Below, piece after piece: positions 40,614 to 49,409 of a stretch of DNA of 64,000 bases (within the stretch, counting starts at the first letter, position 1; each line of letters starts with the position of its first letter). Below the pieces are notes generated by a model. It was given only the letters and a program-made list of their open reading frames with translations, had not been told where the DNA came from and made no database searches. The position numbers and the translations under genes are program-made. The stretch is from CAVROP01 sp050012175. Lineage in GTDB: Bacteria > Acidobacteriota > Terriglobia > UBA7540. The stretch lies in assembly GCA_050012175.1 (NCBI GenBank), contig JBEKHR010000001.1:124001-188000 (forward strand), in the 5' to 3' direction.

Positions 40614-41519
40614 TTGTCCCATGGTGCCCATTGGTGTAAGATCTTTTGCACGATCTGGAAAATCTTTGCTCGAGAGCCGACAGGCATGGAGGGCTCTGAG
40701 GAGTACGCCGCTGAGTGCTATAGGTCGGGCGTAATCGCCGTTGGATGGAACGATGTCGGCGACCTGAATAAGTTTGCCTCACGTGAGGAACTGAAGGCAA
40801 AGTGCGCCAAGCTTTGGCCCGACGACAGCAATCGTTCGATTGAGCAGACAGCAGGTGTTCTTTGGAACTTCCGTTCGTCAGTTAAGGAAGGAGACGTGGT
40901 TATTTGTCCAGACCGGGAATCCGGCCGTTTTTACATCGGTCGCATTCTGTCGAGGAAGGCTTTTTATGACCGTTCGCCGCTTGATGGAAAGTGTCGGTTT
41001 GCTCACCGCAGAAAAGTACGGTGGGAGCGCATCCTTAACTCCGATGAATTACGGGGTCGCTTTGGGGGATGTCAAACAGTGTCAGCGGTCAAGAGCGACC
41101 CAGGTCACTTGTTCAAACCACCTCGGCAGCATCGTCGCAAAATTGGCCATCGTCGCCTTTCATTTCGTCCCGATATGGAGTGGGGACTGGCGGCGGAAGA
41201 CAGAGCCATGCAATGGCTGAAGGCTAAAGGATACAAACCTGAGAATGTGGCCGACCTGCACGTAGGTTGGGATATCACGTGTGGTGACGAGAAATTCGAG
41301 GTAAAGGGGCGCAAGTCCGAGAGAACTGCTATTCGGCTCACGGAGAACGAATGGAAGGCCGCGCGGAAGCTCGGGAAGGCATACTCAATCCTACTCTTCA
41401 CTGCACCGACTCATGAGAAACTGAAGACAGCCAATCCGGCGAAATTTCCTGATCCAACGAAGACCGCAGGATGGGAACGCAGGCGCAGGATCACTTTTGA
41501 ATACGTCCTTGCGGACTAA
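40614..41519 (+). CDS. PUA-like (EVE/Mrr-N type) domain fused to DUF3883 PD-(D/E)XK-like nuclease domain
   Basis: 301 residues from a TTG; an ATG at 40686 is an alternative but would cut the first strand (IWKIFARE). The N-terminal part, with VIAVGWNDVGDLNKFASREEL, AGVLWNFRSSVKEGDVVI and RFYIGRILS, has the plan of PUA/EVE-like domains fused to type IV restriction enzymes, which read modified bases. The C-terminal part, from EDRAMQWLKAKGY, carries GWDITCGDEKFEVKGRKSE. Here Asp220 and Glu229-Val-Lys231 form a PD-(D/E)XK pattern, and the following TENEWKAARKLG is typical of DUF3883. I infer a modification-dependent nuclease for defence; no partner gene is adjacent. Confidence 0.72.
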   Translation: MSHGAHWCKIFCTIWKIFAREPTGMEGSEEYAAECYRSGVIAVGWNDVGDLNKFASREELKAKCAKLWPDDSNRSIEQTAGVLWNFRSSVKEGDVVICPDRESGRFYIGRILSRKAFYDRSPLDGKCRFAHRRKVRWERILNSDELRGRFGGCQTVSAVKSDPGHLFKPPRQHRRKIGHRRLSFRPDMEWGLAAEDRAMQWLKAKGYKPENVADLHVGWDITCGDEKFEVKGRKSERTAIRLTENEWKAARKLGKAYSILLFTAPTHEKLKTANPAKFPDPTKTAGWERRRRITFEYVLAD

Positions 41520-42071
41520 CATTCGACGGCGACCGGTTATTGCGTGTGGTGTTTGCCGAATAGTTTCTCGGTCTCGGCGGCCCAGAGGACGGTCTGGGTC
41601 GAGTGTGTGAAGTAGCGGCAAGCTCTCCTTTGGCGAACAAGCGCGCGATTCACTGCCGGCATTTGTGCCCGTACGCCTGCGCCGGGCTTCAACTTCGGCC
41701 ACCCGGGCGCCTGGGTTTTCCTGGCTGTGCTCCTCGCCGTCTTCGTGGCAATCGTTCTTTTCGTCCCGTGGCATCACCGCCGCTGAGCGGAGCGCCTGTG
41801 ATTCTGATCCCGCCGCTTTTTGGCGGGCGAAGAATCTCCGCAGTTGTCTTTTGCGCGCCCAGAGGCTAAATATGTAGCGTACCATTGGGCGGGCGAACCG
41901 CGAAGTGTGTCAAAATGACACACTTATGCGCTCATCCATACGTCCCTGGCGCTCCTCTAACCCATTGAAAACAAATTGGAAAATGATGCCACCGGCGCAG
42001 AACGCTTCAAAAAAACCGGACGCGTGGGGAAAATGGAAGTCCCCTCCACAGCAGCATAACAGCACTCGCGG
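41520..42071. other. Intergenic region with a possible membrane-peptide remnant and a repeat
   Basis: It contains the frame at 41617-41786 and a weak copy of the TGTCATTC/GAAGAATC repeat near 41799-41840 (TGTGATTCTGATCCCGCCGC, then GGCGGGCGAAGAATC). The rest shows nothing recognisable. Confidence 0.5.
41617..41786 (+). pseudogene. Possible remnant of a small membrane protein lacking a start codon
   Basis: After an in-frame TAG, a frame runs to the TGA at 41784-41786. It ends in GFNFGHPGAWVFLAVLLAVF, then VAIVLFVPWHHRR, a convincing membrane helix with a basic end. No ATG, GTG or TTG heads this frame, so it is more likely a decayed gene end than an expressed protein. Confidence 0.3.
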
Positions 42072-43055
42072 TCAGCGCGGCTTGCCAGCTAAGTTGAGTA
42101 GGAGTTTTGCCAAACGATGAGAATCGTGACGGACAACGTGATCTTCGACGAGGACGTCCGCAAGTACGGGCGCAACGCCGAGCGCGCGCACTTCTGCCAA
42201 GTCATTCACAACTGGTTCGGAGCGATCCGCGGCGTATCGCCGGCGCAGGGAGGAAGAGACCGGGCGCGTATTCAGGATCGCGACATCAAAGAGCTTCCGG
42301 CCGGCATGTTCATGCAGGGCGCGCACGTGGTCGGCGGCGGAATAGCCGCGGGATTCGCCTGGCTGAGTCATGAGGTTGCACACATAAACCTTCAGCGCCC
42401 TGGAGCGCGCGATCTGTTCGGGAATCCCGCGAACCAGCAAGTTGGGTATCAGTGAGGTGTAAAGAGAGCCCGGACCGATGGTGATGAGGTCGGCTTGCTC
42501 GAGCGCGGTGAGCGTTTCCGGCAGGGGGCGGCAACGGCTGGGAACAATGTGCAGGCGCTGGATGGGAATTCGTGTCTTGGTGATGCGCGACTCCCCGTAG
42601 ATGATGTTGCCATTCGATTGTTCCGCCTTCAAACGAACATCGGAAAGGGTGGAAGGGAAAATCTCGCCCCGAATGGCCAGGACTTCGCTCGACACCCGAA
42701 CGGCCTTCGCAAAGTCGCGCGTTAGGTGCGTGAGGGCAGCCAGAAACAGGTTGCCGAAGCTGTGGCCTCGCAGGCCGTGACCGCTCAAAAAGCGGTAATT
42801 GAAAAGTTGCGTGAGGAGCTTCTCGTCTTCAGCCAGTGCGACCATGCAGTTGCGAATGTCCCCTGGCGGAAGGATGCGGAAGTCGCGGCGCAGGCGCCCG
42901 GAGCTTCCGCCCTCGTCTGTAACGGTGACGACGGCGGTGAGCCTGGAAATCCTGGCCTCGCGGCCGGTTGGGTAGGCGATCCCGCGGAGGTGGTGCTTCA
43001 GACCCCGTAAGACGGTGGACAAACCTGTCCCGCCGCCAATGGCAACGACTTTCAT
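42072..43055 (-). CDS. yvcK: YvcK/CofD-like UDP-sugar-binding regulator
   Basis: 327 residues. KVVAIGGGTGLSTVLRGLK is the N-terminal nucleotide loop, and VTVTDEGGSSGRLRRDF and LPPGDIRNCMVAL are diagnostic. SGHGLRGHSFGNLFLAAL, ITIGPGSLYTSLIPNLL and CNLMTQPGES follow. Family members bind UDP-GlcNAc and adjust cell-wall precursor flow and growth on gluconeogenic substrates. The protein is the usual length. Its neighbour upstream (43101) is a TPR protein on the same strand. Confidence 0.92.
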   Translation of the reverse strand: MKVVAIGGGTGLSTVLRGLKHHLRGIAYPTGREARISRLTAVVTVTDEGGSSGRLRRDFRILPPGDIRNCMVALAEDEKLLTQLFNYRFLSGHGLRGHSFGNLFLAALTHLTRDFAKAVRVSSEVLAIRGEIFPSTLSDVRLKAEQSNGNIIYGESRITKTRIPIQRLHIVPSRCRPLPETLTALEQADLITIGPGSLYTSLIPNLLVRGIPEQIARSRALKVYVCNLMTQPGESRGYSAADHVRALHEHAGRKLFDVAILNTRPVSSSLRRRYAADRSEPVVNDLAEVRALGVAPVLADVLVEDHVVRHDSHRLAKLLLNLAGKPR

Positions 43056-43100
43056 GGGACCCTTGAATGAGGCCTTACGTCCTGCTGAGAAGCGACGAAG

Positions 43101-43808
43101 CTAAGGGTTCGAGGCGAAAACCAATTCTTTAAAGCGGGCATCGTTCGCCAGCGCTTGGAAGTCTTCGTCGCGCCTGGCCTGAATACGATTCTCACGCCGG
43201 AGAGTGATGGCCTCTTTCAGGTGCCGCAGAGCGCTTTCGGCATCTCCACGTAGCGAATAAGCAGCGGCCAAAGCATAACAAATATGCTCGAGTTTCGGCG
43301 CCGATTTCCGAGCTTTGTTCAGGTACTCGATGGCATCATCAAGGCGCCGCGAGTTCAAGGCTCCCACCCCCAGGGTGTATAGATCCTCAGTCTTCCTCGG
43401 TGGGGGACTGGGGCGACTGAGTTTCCGCTCGCACAGCCGCAAGTGGACGAGCGCTCTTTCCGCTACCCCCGCTACTCCGCTGGATGCCAGCTTTTCGAAT
43501 ATCTCCCTGGCCTTTTGATAATTCTGTTTTTGGAAAGCGCGTGCGCCGAGCTCGAAATTCCTGACCGCCGCCTGAAACAGAGCCTCAGACCGTCGGCGCT
43601 CAGTCGTCTGAGAGTTTCCTGTCTGACCTATGGCACTGGCTATCGAGTGGCGGGAGGATTTTGAACCCACCCGTGGATGGGCGGCTCCAGCGGATCGCGC
43701 ACGATCAGAATGGTCCAGCGAGTGTGCAGGACGGATCCTTCCCTTTCTTGAAGTTCGGAATACCATTTTCCCTTCCCGACTAAGCCTTTTCAGTTCAGTA
43801 TGTTCCAA
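43101..43808 (-). CDS. TPR-repeat protein
   Basis: 235 residues. From about residue 75 the sequence is helical repeat: EALFQAAVRNFELGARAFQK with QNYQKAREIFEKLA, then TLGVGALNSRRLDDAIEYLN and CYALAAAYSLRGDAESALRH. It ends with RRDEDFQALANDARFKELV, the short end-of-group TPR unit. The first 70 residues are basic and lack pattern, so the true start may lie further in. It is likely a scaffold; the partner is unknown. yvcK follows on the same strand after about 45 bp. Confidence 0.72.
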   Translation of the reverse strand: MEHTELKRLSREGKMVFRTSRKGRIRPAHSLDHSDRARSAGAAHPRVGSKSSRHSIASAIGQTGNSQTTERRRSEALFQAAVRNFELGARAFQKQNYQKAREIFEKLASSGVAGVAERALVHLRLCERKLSRPSPPPRKTEDLYTLGVGALNSRRLDDAIEYLNKARKSAPKLEHICYALAAAYSLRGDAESALRHLKEAITLRRENRIQARRDEDFQALANDARFKELVFASNP

Positions 43809-44142
43809 CGAACGAGCAAAGGCCCGGCGAGTCTTCTCACCAGATGCCTAACCTCTATCTATAACAAAAGTAGTGGAATATAGTCAAGTTTAGAACAGCG
43901 GGCTAGGCCAAGCTTGCACATTGCGGCGGTAATTCATTGAAAACACAAGGTCGGGTTTTTTGATGTGTGTCCATGCGAGGTTTTCTGTTGCTGTCCTTAA
44001 GGCCGATTCAACCCCGAGCGGCGTGACTTGCGTGGCCATAGAGCCTTCCTTCTGGATCCCGACTCCTGAATCCTGAATCCTGCTTTTCGGTCTCACAATC
44101 CGTTTGACGACTCGACGGTCTTGCCTGTATCTTTCCCAGGTG
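43809..44142. other. Divergent intergenic region, about 330 bp
   Basis: It separates the TPR gene from the calpain-like gene. A short GACTCCTGAATCCTGAATCC tract near 44060-44085 is the reverse complement of the AGTCAGGATTCAGG text seen near 815 and 38755. No gene was seen. Confidence 0.5.
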
Positions 44143-45228
44143 ATGGCAGGCTACCGCCCTCCGACAGGCTCAACCCGCTGCCCTGGCGCAAATCTCCGCT
44201 GGCTCTGCATGGCACTTCTGCTGTGCTCGATGGCGCTGCCCCTTCCGGGTGTGGCTGCGGACCTTTATGGGCCGCAAGGTGTGAAGCCCCAAGCGGTTCG
44301 GCAGGGGAAGCTGGGAAGTTGTTATTTTCACGCGGTGATTGCGGCCTTGGCAGAGTTCCAGGCGGAGGGGCTGGAGAGAATGATTCAAGCCCATAGTGAC
44401 GGGGGTTACACGGTTCGTTTTGCGGACGGGGTCAAGGAGAATGCTTATGCGGAGGACGTTCAATACACGCGGGAGAGTGGTTATGATCTCTCGGAGGGCC
44501 TGTGGGTGGCGGTTTTGTTTCGTGCCTATGCGCAACGAGTATTGCGCCAGTCGCTGGTTTCAGGGGTCGAGAAGAGCGAGCTGTTTCCGTTGGTAAAATC
44601 GTACGTGAGAGACTTCGTGGCCACGAATGACGCGCTGCTGTTGGCCTACGACCGGGCCATCCGGTCGCAAGTGGACCAGTATGGCAACATTGACCGGAGC
44701 AAGCTGGAGTGGCAATTGCGGGAGGAGATGAGGCCTCTCAGGGTGCCGGAGGCCATGCAGGAGGCGGTGATTAAGCTGCTGGCGTCGGGAGGGTTCCTGG
44801 ACTCGCTGGCCGAGGTGATCAAGCAAAATGGGGAGATCTTTGGGGCGTACCGGGCGGTGGGGCAGGGGGGGATTGCGGAGCGGGTCATGCAGGCCATGAC
44901 GGGGAGTGTACGTTTTGTGAAGAATGAGTCTGCCGAGCAAGTGGGAGGGGCGCTGGAGCGAGCCTTGCAAGCGGGGCATCCGGTGGTAGCGTGCTCGGGC
45001 GGAAGCCAATACTTCCAGGAGCTGGCGGAGGGAAGAGGCCTGCCTGCCGACACGAAAAGCTGGTACGTCAACGCCCACTGTTACACGGCGCTGGCCTACG
45101 ACGGGAAGGGTCGAACGGTGACGCTGCGCAATCCTTGGGCGAGTTTCCCCCAGCCGGATGGCGTTTTCACCCTCCCGCTCCAAACCTTTGTGCCCGCATT
45201 TCGAGGGATCATTACGACGCAGCAGTAA
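44143..45228 (+). CDS. Exported calpain-like cysteine protease (peptidase family C2)
   Basis: 361 residues from an ATG at 44143; a TTG at 44104 and an ATG at 44209 are alternatives. A signal peptide (LRWLCMALLLCSMALPLPG, cleavage near VAA) is followed by QAVRQGKLGSCYFHAVIAAL. Its Cys60 sits as in the calpain GDCWF motif, with Ser for Asp. His312 in NAHCYTALAYDGKGRTV and Asn330 in TLRNPWASF complete the Cys-His-Asn triad. The central 200 residues are helical and do not show calcium-binding EF hands. Probably a periplasmic or secreted protease. Start choice does not affect the family call. Confidence 0.85.
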   Translation: MAGYRPPTGSTRCPGANLRWLCMALLLCSMALPLPGVAADLYGPQGVKPQAVRQGKLGSCYFHAVIAALAEFQAEGLERMIQAHSDGGYTVRFADGVKENAYAEDVQYTRESGYDLSEGLWVAVLFRAYAQRVLRQSLVSGVEKSELFPLVKSYVRDFVATNDALLLAYDRAIRSQVDQYGNIDRSKLEWQLREEMRPLRVPEAMQEAVIKLLASGGFLDSLAEVIKQNGEIFGAYRAVGQGGIAERVMQAMTGSVRFVKNESAEQVGGALERALQAGHPVVACSGGSQYFQELAEGRGLPADTKSWYVNAHCYTALAYDGKGRTVTLRNPWASFPQPDGVFTLPLQTFVPAFRGIITTQQ

Positions 45229-45298
45229 TTGCCAGATTCCATCCCCAAGCCCTCCACCTGCTCTCAACAGCAAGCGGTAGCACCTTTTGGGTGGAGGG

Positions 45299-45703
45299 TT
45301 AGGAATTCGTCGCGGCTTGGCGACGCATCAAGGCGTTATCTGCCGCGCAGCGAACGACGTGAGCAAGATCACGGGCTTCGAATGGAGGCGCCATGAAATC
45401 GAAGGCTTCTCCTTCGATGGCCGACACGTAAAGCTTGGTATCAATTTCCTGCCCCATGACAATTACGCTAACGGGTGAAGCAGCCCTCGCCGAAAGGGAC
45501 ACGACATCGGCCCAGTTTCCGTCTGGTAGTTCGCTCTCAGTGAAAACCAACAAGGGCAGATTGGCCGTCGACAAAATATGGTATGCCTCGGCCAGAGTCC
45601 GCGCCCGCCCTACGCGGACGGCAAGCTTCTCCAGAGCAGCCTCCAAATCATTGTAAAGCTCTGTGCGGTGAAATATGAGCAGGGCCGTGACCGTTCCTCT
45701 CAT
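45299..45703 (-). CDS. Degenerate receiver-domain protein (pseudo-receiver)
   Basis: 134 residues with the alpha/beta layout of a response-regulator receiver. ALLIFHRTELYNDLEAALEK opens it, LPLLVFTESELPDG is the phosphorylation strand, PVSVIVMG the fourth strand and AFDFMAPPFEARDL the fifth. The phospho-accepting Asp is replaced by Glu56, the Thr/Ser switch is altered and the conserved Lys before Pro is Pro. It probably cannot be phosphorylated and may act by constitutive protein contact. There is no output domain or kinase nearby. Confidence 0.72.
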   Translation of the reverse strand: MRGTVTALLIFHRTELYNDLEAALEKLAVRVGRARTLAEAYHILSTANLPLLVFTESELPDGNWADVVSLSARAASPVSVIVMGQEIDTKLYVSAIEGEAFDFMAPPFEARDLAHVVRCAADNALMRRQAATNS

Positions 45704-45799
45704 CGGCGATCTCTAATCTGGAATTGGAGGTCCCACGGTGTAAGGAACCGCGCCTCCTTCCGGCACTATTCCGGCCTGAGCAGACGAGTCTGGTGGGCA

Positions 45800-46003
45800 C
45801 TATTTGAGTGCCACTTTGACTATTTTCTTTTCCTGCGTAATGTCCACTTTGTCTTCACGAGCTAGCCAGCCCAGGGCAAAACTGAGGAGTTCGCCGGTTC
45901 CGTTCAGCTTCTTCTTGAGTTGCGGAAACGTCTGAGGACCTTCATCGCTAAGTAAGTTCCAGATTTTCCCTGCAGTTTCACCGACCTGTGCATTGATTTC
46001 CAT
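45800..46003 (-). CDS. Winged helix-turn-helix protein, DUF2582 family
   Basis: 67 residues. I chose the ATG at 46003 because AAGGAGG lies 9 nt before it; the ATG at 46012 would touch that site. AGKIWNLLSDEGPQTFPQLKK is the first half of the winged helix and LLSFALGWLAREDKV the recognition helix, followed by the wing KIVKVAL. This matches the short winged-helix family PF10771. It may be a small transcription factor, or a protein-binding module. Confidence 0.82.
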   Translation of the reverse strand: MEINAQVGETAGKIWNLLSDEGPQTFPQLKKKLNGTGELLSFALGWLAREDKVDITQEKKIVKVALK

Positions 46004-46424
46004 TTCTAACATCCTCCTTGTGATTTTAATCTAAACTCTTTCAGATGCTCTTGTGTCTTTGCCGCCCAGGGCTTTGCAGGACTCAGGTGCTTGGTTGCAC
46101 CCTCTGCCCATGGGAAGCGTTCGATTACCTAATGTGAGGCGCGCCCTGAACGGGAATGCTTGCTCTGTACGCGAACCCTTTAAAGTACTTCACGGGAGTG
46201 AGCCTGCACGTTTGATTAAGATGCGTGCGGCTTCCTCCCCACCGAAATACCACGGCAAGTATAGTTGAAGTGCCCCGTTTTGAGAAGCGAAAAATTACTA
46301 TCGCTGCGATAAATATTCAGATTGTCCGAAAGAGGATGAAATTTAAGGTGGAAAAACCCAACAGGTCTCACCGCACAGAAACAAGAGAAATCAAAAACTG
46401 GAAATTAGACACCGGTGCTTTCTT
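46004..46424. other. Intergenic region, about 420 bp
   Basis: It has an AT-richer patch at about 46265-46420. No credible gene, hairpin or repeat was seen apart from the ribosome site of the winged-helix gene at its start. Confidence 0.45.
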
Positions 46425-46637
46425 TCAACGCTTGCCTTGTTTGTGGAGAAAAGCTCCCAATTCCATGAGGCCGAAAACCACCAAACAAAGCCAGAAATCT
46501 ACCAAGGTTCCGAGGTCAAGCTTGTAAGCGTGATGCCTGGCGGCTTCCGGCAAATAGGGATTGAGGGCGAAATACAAGCCATTGCCAAGGATAATGGCAC
46601 CCAGGTATTTGAACCATTTCACCGTTACGGGTTTCAT
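46425..46637 (-). CDS. Small two-span membrane protein of unknown function
   Basis: 70 residues from the ATG at 46637. Two hydrophobic helices, FKYLGAIILGNGLYFAL and LVDFWLCLVVFGLMELGAFL, are separated by a short polar loop (PEAARHHAYKLD). The ends are basic. The frame upstream of this ATG loses protein character. No family is recognised; topology and codon use suggest it is real. Confidence 0.6.
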   Translation of the reverse strand: MKPVTVKWFKYLGAIILGNGLYFALNPYLPEAARHHAYKLDLGTLVDFWLCLVVFGLMELGAFLHKQGKR

Positions 46638-46679
46638 CTCTGTTATCCAGCCTGAGCGCGACCGATCTTCGGGCAAAAA

Positions 46680-46880
46680 ATGTAGGGCCGCCTCTCTCCC
46701 GCCATGGCGGGACGGGACGGCCAGGCCGGGGCAGGCCGGCCGGGGCAAGCCCCGGCGCTACGTCGGGTAGAGGGGCGGCCACTCGAGCTTCGAAATCCGT
46801 CCCTCTCTCCCTTGGGGGAGAGGGTGGCCCGCGATCCCGATTCACTTCATCGGGACGCGGGACGGGTGAGGGGGTCCCTA
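46680..46880. repeat. GC-rich repeat block upstream of recG
   Basis: It includes CCGCCATGGCGGGACGGG, repeated GGCCGGGGCAGGCCGGCCGG text, and the CCCTCTCCCTTGGGGGAGAGGG hairpin followed by GACGGGTGAGGGGG. The last part is shared with the blocks at 49190 and 50085. Confidence 0.7.
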
Positions 46881-46944
46881 CGTCCTCGCTACTCGTTCAG
46901 GCGCAAGACCTCATTGCGGCTATAATAGGAAATGCTGAAACGCG

Positions 46945-49068
46945 ATGGCAACCGCAAACCTCACCCCCGCCTCGGAAGTGAAATACCTGAAGGGTGTGGG
47001 TCCAGTGCGAGCTGAGACTCTGGCCGCTCGAGGGATCCGCACCGTCGAAGACCTCCTTTACTATACTCCATTCCGCTACGAAGACCGCACCCACATAACC
47101 CGCATCCGGGACCTCGTTCCCGGCCAGACCACGACTATCCTTGGCGAGGTGCTGACCTGCGGCCTCACGAGGACTCGGAAGGGCGTCTACATTTACGACT
47201 TGGCAGCCAGGGACCCGAGCGGGATGATTCGCTGCATATGGTTCAATGCAGTTTATCTGGAAAAGGGCAAAGTCTTTCGGCAAGGGCAGCGCGTTTTTTT
47301 CTACGGGAAGGTGGAGCGCGATTTTTACGGCACCAACAATTTGCAGATCGTTCAGCCGCAGTTTGAAATCCTGCCGGAGAACGAACCGGAGGGTGGCAAT
47401 TCCATTGAGGTGGGGCGCGTTGTGCCAATCTACGAAGGCATGGCCAATCTTGGCACACGGGCGATCCGGCGGCTGATCTGGACCGCCCTGGCTTCCCTGG
47501 GGGATAAGCTGCCTGATCGGCTTCCCTTGTCGGTGCGCGAGAAGAATCGGCTCGTGGACCGCGCCATGGCTTTGCGCCAGACTCATTTCCCCGATTCCGA
47601 CCAGCCGCTCGAACGCTTGTGCAATTTCCGCACGCCTGGGCAGGTGCGCCTGATCTTCGAAGAGTTCTTCAACGTCGGCGCCGGTCTCGCCTTAAGGCGG
47701 CGCAAGGCCAAAGCTGCGCAGGGAATTGAGTTTGAGGCAAAGGCGAGCGCCCGCGCCGCCATTCGCAGTATCTTACCCTTCCATCCCACGGCCGCACAAA
47801 AACGTGTGTTGAAGGAGATGGTGGATGATATGTGCTCTCCCCACCCCATGAACCGTCTTTTGCAGGGCGATGTGGGGTCCGGGAAGACCATCGTCGCCAT
47901 CCAGGCGGCCATCCTGGCCATCGAAAACGGCTACCAGGTGGCCCTGATGGCCCCCACCGAGATCCTGGCGACACAACATTACCTTTACACCAAAGCGTTG
48001 TTGCAACCCCTTCCTTACAAGATTGAGCTGTTGATCAGTGCGCGCAAGGCGGCGGAAAAGGCGGACCTGAAAGAGCGCATGGGGAAGGGAGAAATCAACC
48101 TCGTGGTGGGCACGCACGCCTTGCTGGAGGAGGATGTGGCATTCTCCAAGCTCGGCTTGGTGGTGGTGGATGAGCAGCACCGCTTCGGAGTCTTGCAGCG
48201 ATACGGGTTGATACGCAAAGCGGTCAATCCTCATGTCCTGGTCATGACGGCCACTCCCATTCCGCGCACGCTTGCCCTGACGCTCTACGGCGACCTGGAT
48301 TTCTCCGTCATCGACGAGTTGCCACCCTATCGCACGCCCATCGAAACGCGCCTGGTGGAGGAGAGTGACCGCACGCGGGCCTTCGAGTTTATTCGAGAAA
48401 AGGTGCGGCGAGGAGGGCAGGCTTACGTGGTTTATCCGGTGATCGAGGAGGGAGGAAAACTCGATTTGAAGCCCGCCGTGCGCATGTTCGAGCAACTTTC
48501 GCATACTGTCTTCCCCGAGTTTCGCGTGGGGTTATTGCACGGGCGGTTGCCCAGTGAGGAAAAGGAAGACGTGATGCTCCGCTTCAAGCAGGGCGATGTT
48601 CAAATCCTGGTTTCGACCACCGTGGTGGAAGTCGGCGTGGACGTTCCGAACGCCACGGTGATGCTGATCGAGCACGCGGAGCGTTTCGGGCTTTCCCAGT
48701 TGCACCAACTGCGCGGCCGCATCGGCCGGGGGAGCCAGAAGTCGCATTGTCTCCTGGTCGCCTCGGAGAAGCGTAACGAGCTGGCCGAGCAGCGCCTTCA
48801 GACCATGATCGAAACCAATGATGGGTTCAAGATTGCGGAAATCGACTTGAGACTGCGTGGCCCCGGCGAATTCTTCGGCACCCGCCAATGGGGTATTCCC
48901 GCGTTCCGAATTGGCAACCTGATCCGCGATCAGGAGATTCTCGAGTGGGCCAAGCGGGAAGCCTCGAGCTTTGTCGAGCAGCCTTCCTCGCGTCAGGAAT
49001 GGGAAGCGTTTGTGAGTTATTTGCGCGCCGAATGGCCGAGACGCTATAGCCTGGCAAGCGTCGCCTGA
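46945..49068 (+). CDS. recG: ATP-dependent DNA helicase RecG
   Basis: 707 residues. An N-terminal helix-hairpin element (YLKGVGPVRAETLAARGI) is followed by the wedge OB-fold (about residues 60-150). The helicase core has GDVGSGKTIVA (Walker A, near 308-318), VVVDEQHRFGVLQR (Walker B), MTATPIPRTLALT, STTVVEVGVDVPNA and QLRGRIGRG. The C-terminal TRG region is present: GPGEFFGTRQWGIPAFR. RecG regresses stalled forks and processes branched DNA. It is a little shorter than proteins with an extra N-terminal domain but otherwise complete. Confidence 0.96.
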   Translation: MATANLTPASEVKYLKGVGPVRAETLAARGIRTVEDLLYYTPFRYEDRTHITRIRDLVPGQTTTILGEVLTCGLTRTRKGVYIYDLAARDPSGMIRCIWFNAVYLEKGKVFRQGQRVFFYGKVERDFYGTNNLQIVQPQFEILPENEPEGGNSIEVGRVVPIYEGMANLGTRAIRRLIWTALASLGDKLPDRLPLSVREKNRLVDRAMALRQTHFPDSDQPLERLCNFRTPGQVRLIFEEFFNVGAGLALRRRKAKAAQGIEFEAKASARAAIRSILPFHPTAAQKRVLKEMVDDMCSPHPMNRLLQGDVGSGKTIVAIQAAILAIENGYQVALMAPTEILATQHYLYTKALLQPLPYKIELLISARKAAEKADLKERMGKGEINLVVGTHALLEEDVAFSKLGLVVVDEQHRFGVLQRYGLIRKAVNPHVLVMTATPIPRTLALTLYGDLDFSVIDELPPYRTPIETRLVEESDRTRAFEFIREKVRRGGQAYVVYPVIEEGGKLDLKPAVRMFEQLSHTVFPEFRVGLLHGRLPSEEKEDVMLRFKQGDVQILVSTTVVEVGVDVPNATVMLIEHAERFGLSQLHQLRGRIGRGSQKSHCLLVASEKRNELAEQRLQTMIETNDGFKIAEIDLRLRGPGEFFGTRQWGIPAFRIGNLIRDQEILEWAKREASSFVEQPSSRQEWEAFVSYLRAEWPRRYSLASVA

Positions 49069-49409
49069 TGGAGATTGATGCATTGACTCATTGTTCCATT
49101 GAATCATTGCTTCATTAATCCATTGGATCATTGTTTTATTGATCCATCGGAGCCTGCGGATTGGCTTGAACTGTGCCACCGGATTTCTGGCCCTCTCCCC
49201 CTTGCGGCAGAGGGTGGGAATGCGGAAGAGGGCAACAGATCCGAGCGCAAGTGTAGAAACTCCAGCCCTCTCCCCCTTGCGGTAGAGGGTGGCCCGCGCC
49301 GGCGCTTTCACCAGCCGGCGCGGGACGGGTGAGGGGGTCGCCAGCCTGGTGTCTTGGCGAGTTGTTCTTTCAATGGATCAATGAAACAATGAACCAATGA
49401 GGAAATGAA
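49069..49409. repeat. Nested repeats between recG and rsmD
   Basis: Near-tandem ATTGAATCATTG/ATTGATCC words at 49069-49150 face reverse-complementary words (CAATGGATCAATGAAACAATG) at 49370-49413. Between them are two CCCTCTCCCCCTTGCGG hairpins at about 49190 and 49265 and a GCCGGCGC...GCCGGCGCGGGACGGGTGAGGGGG segment. No gene lies here. Confidence 0.75.
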
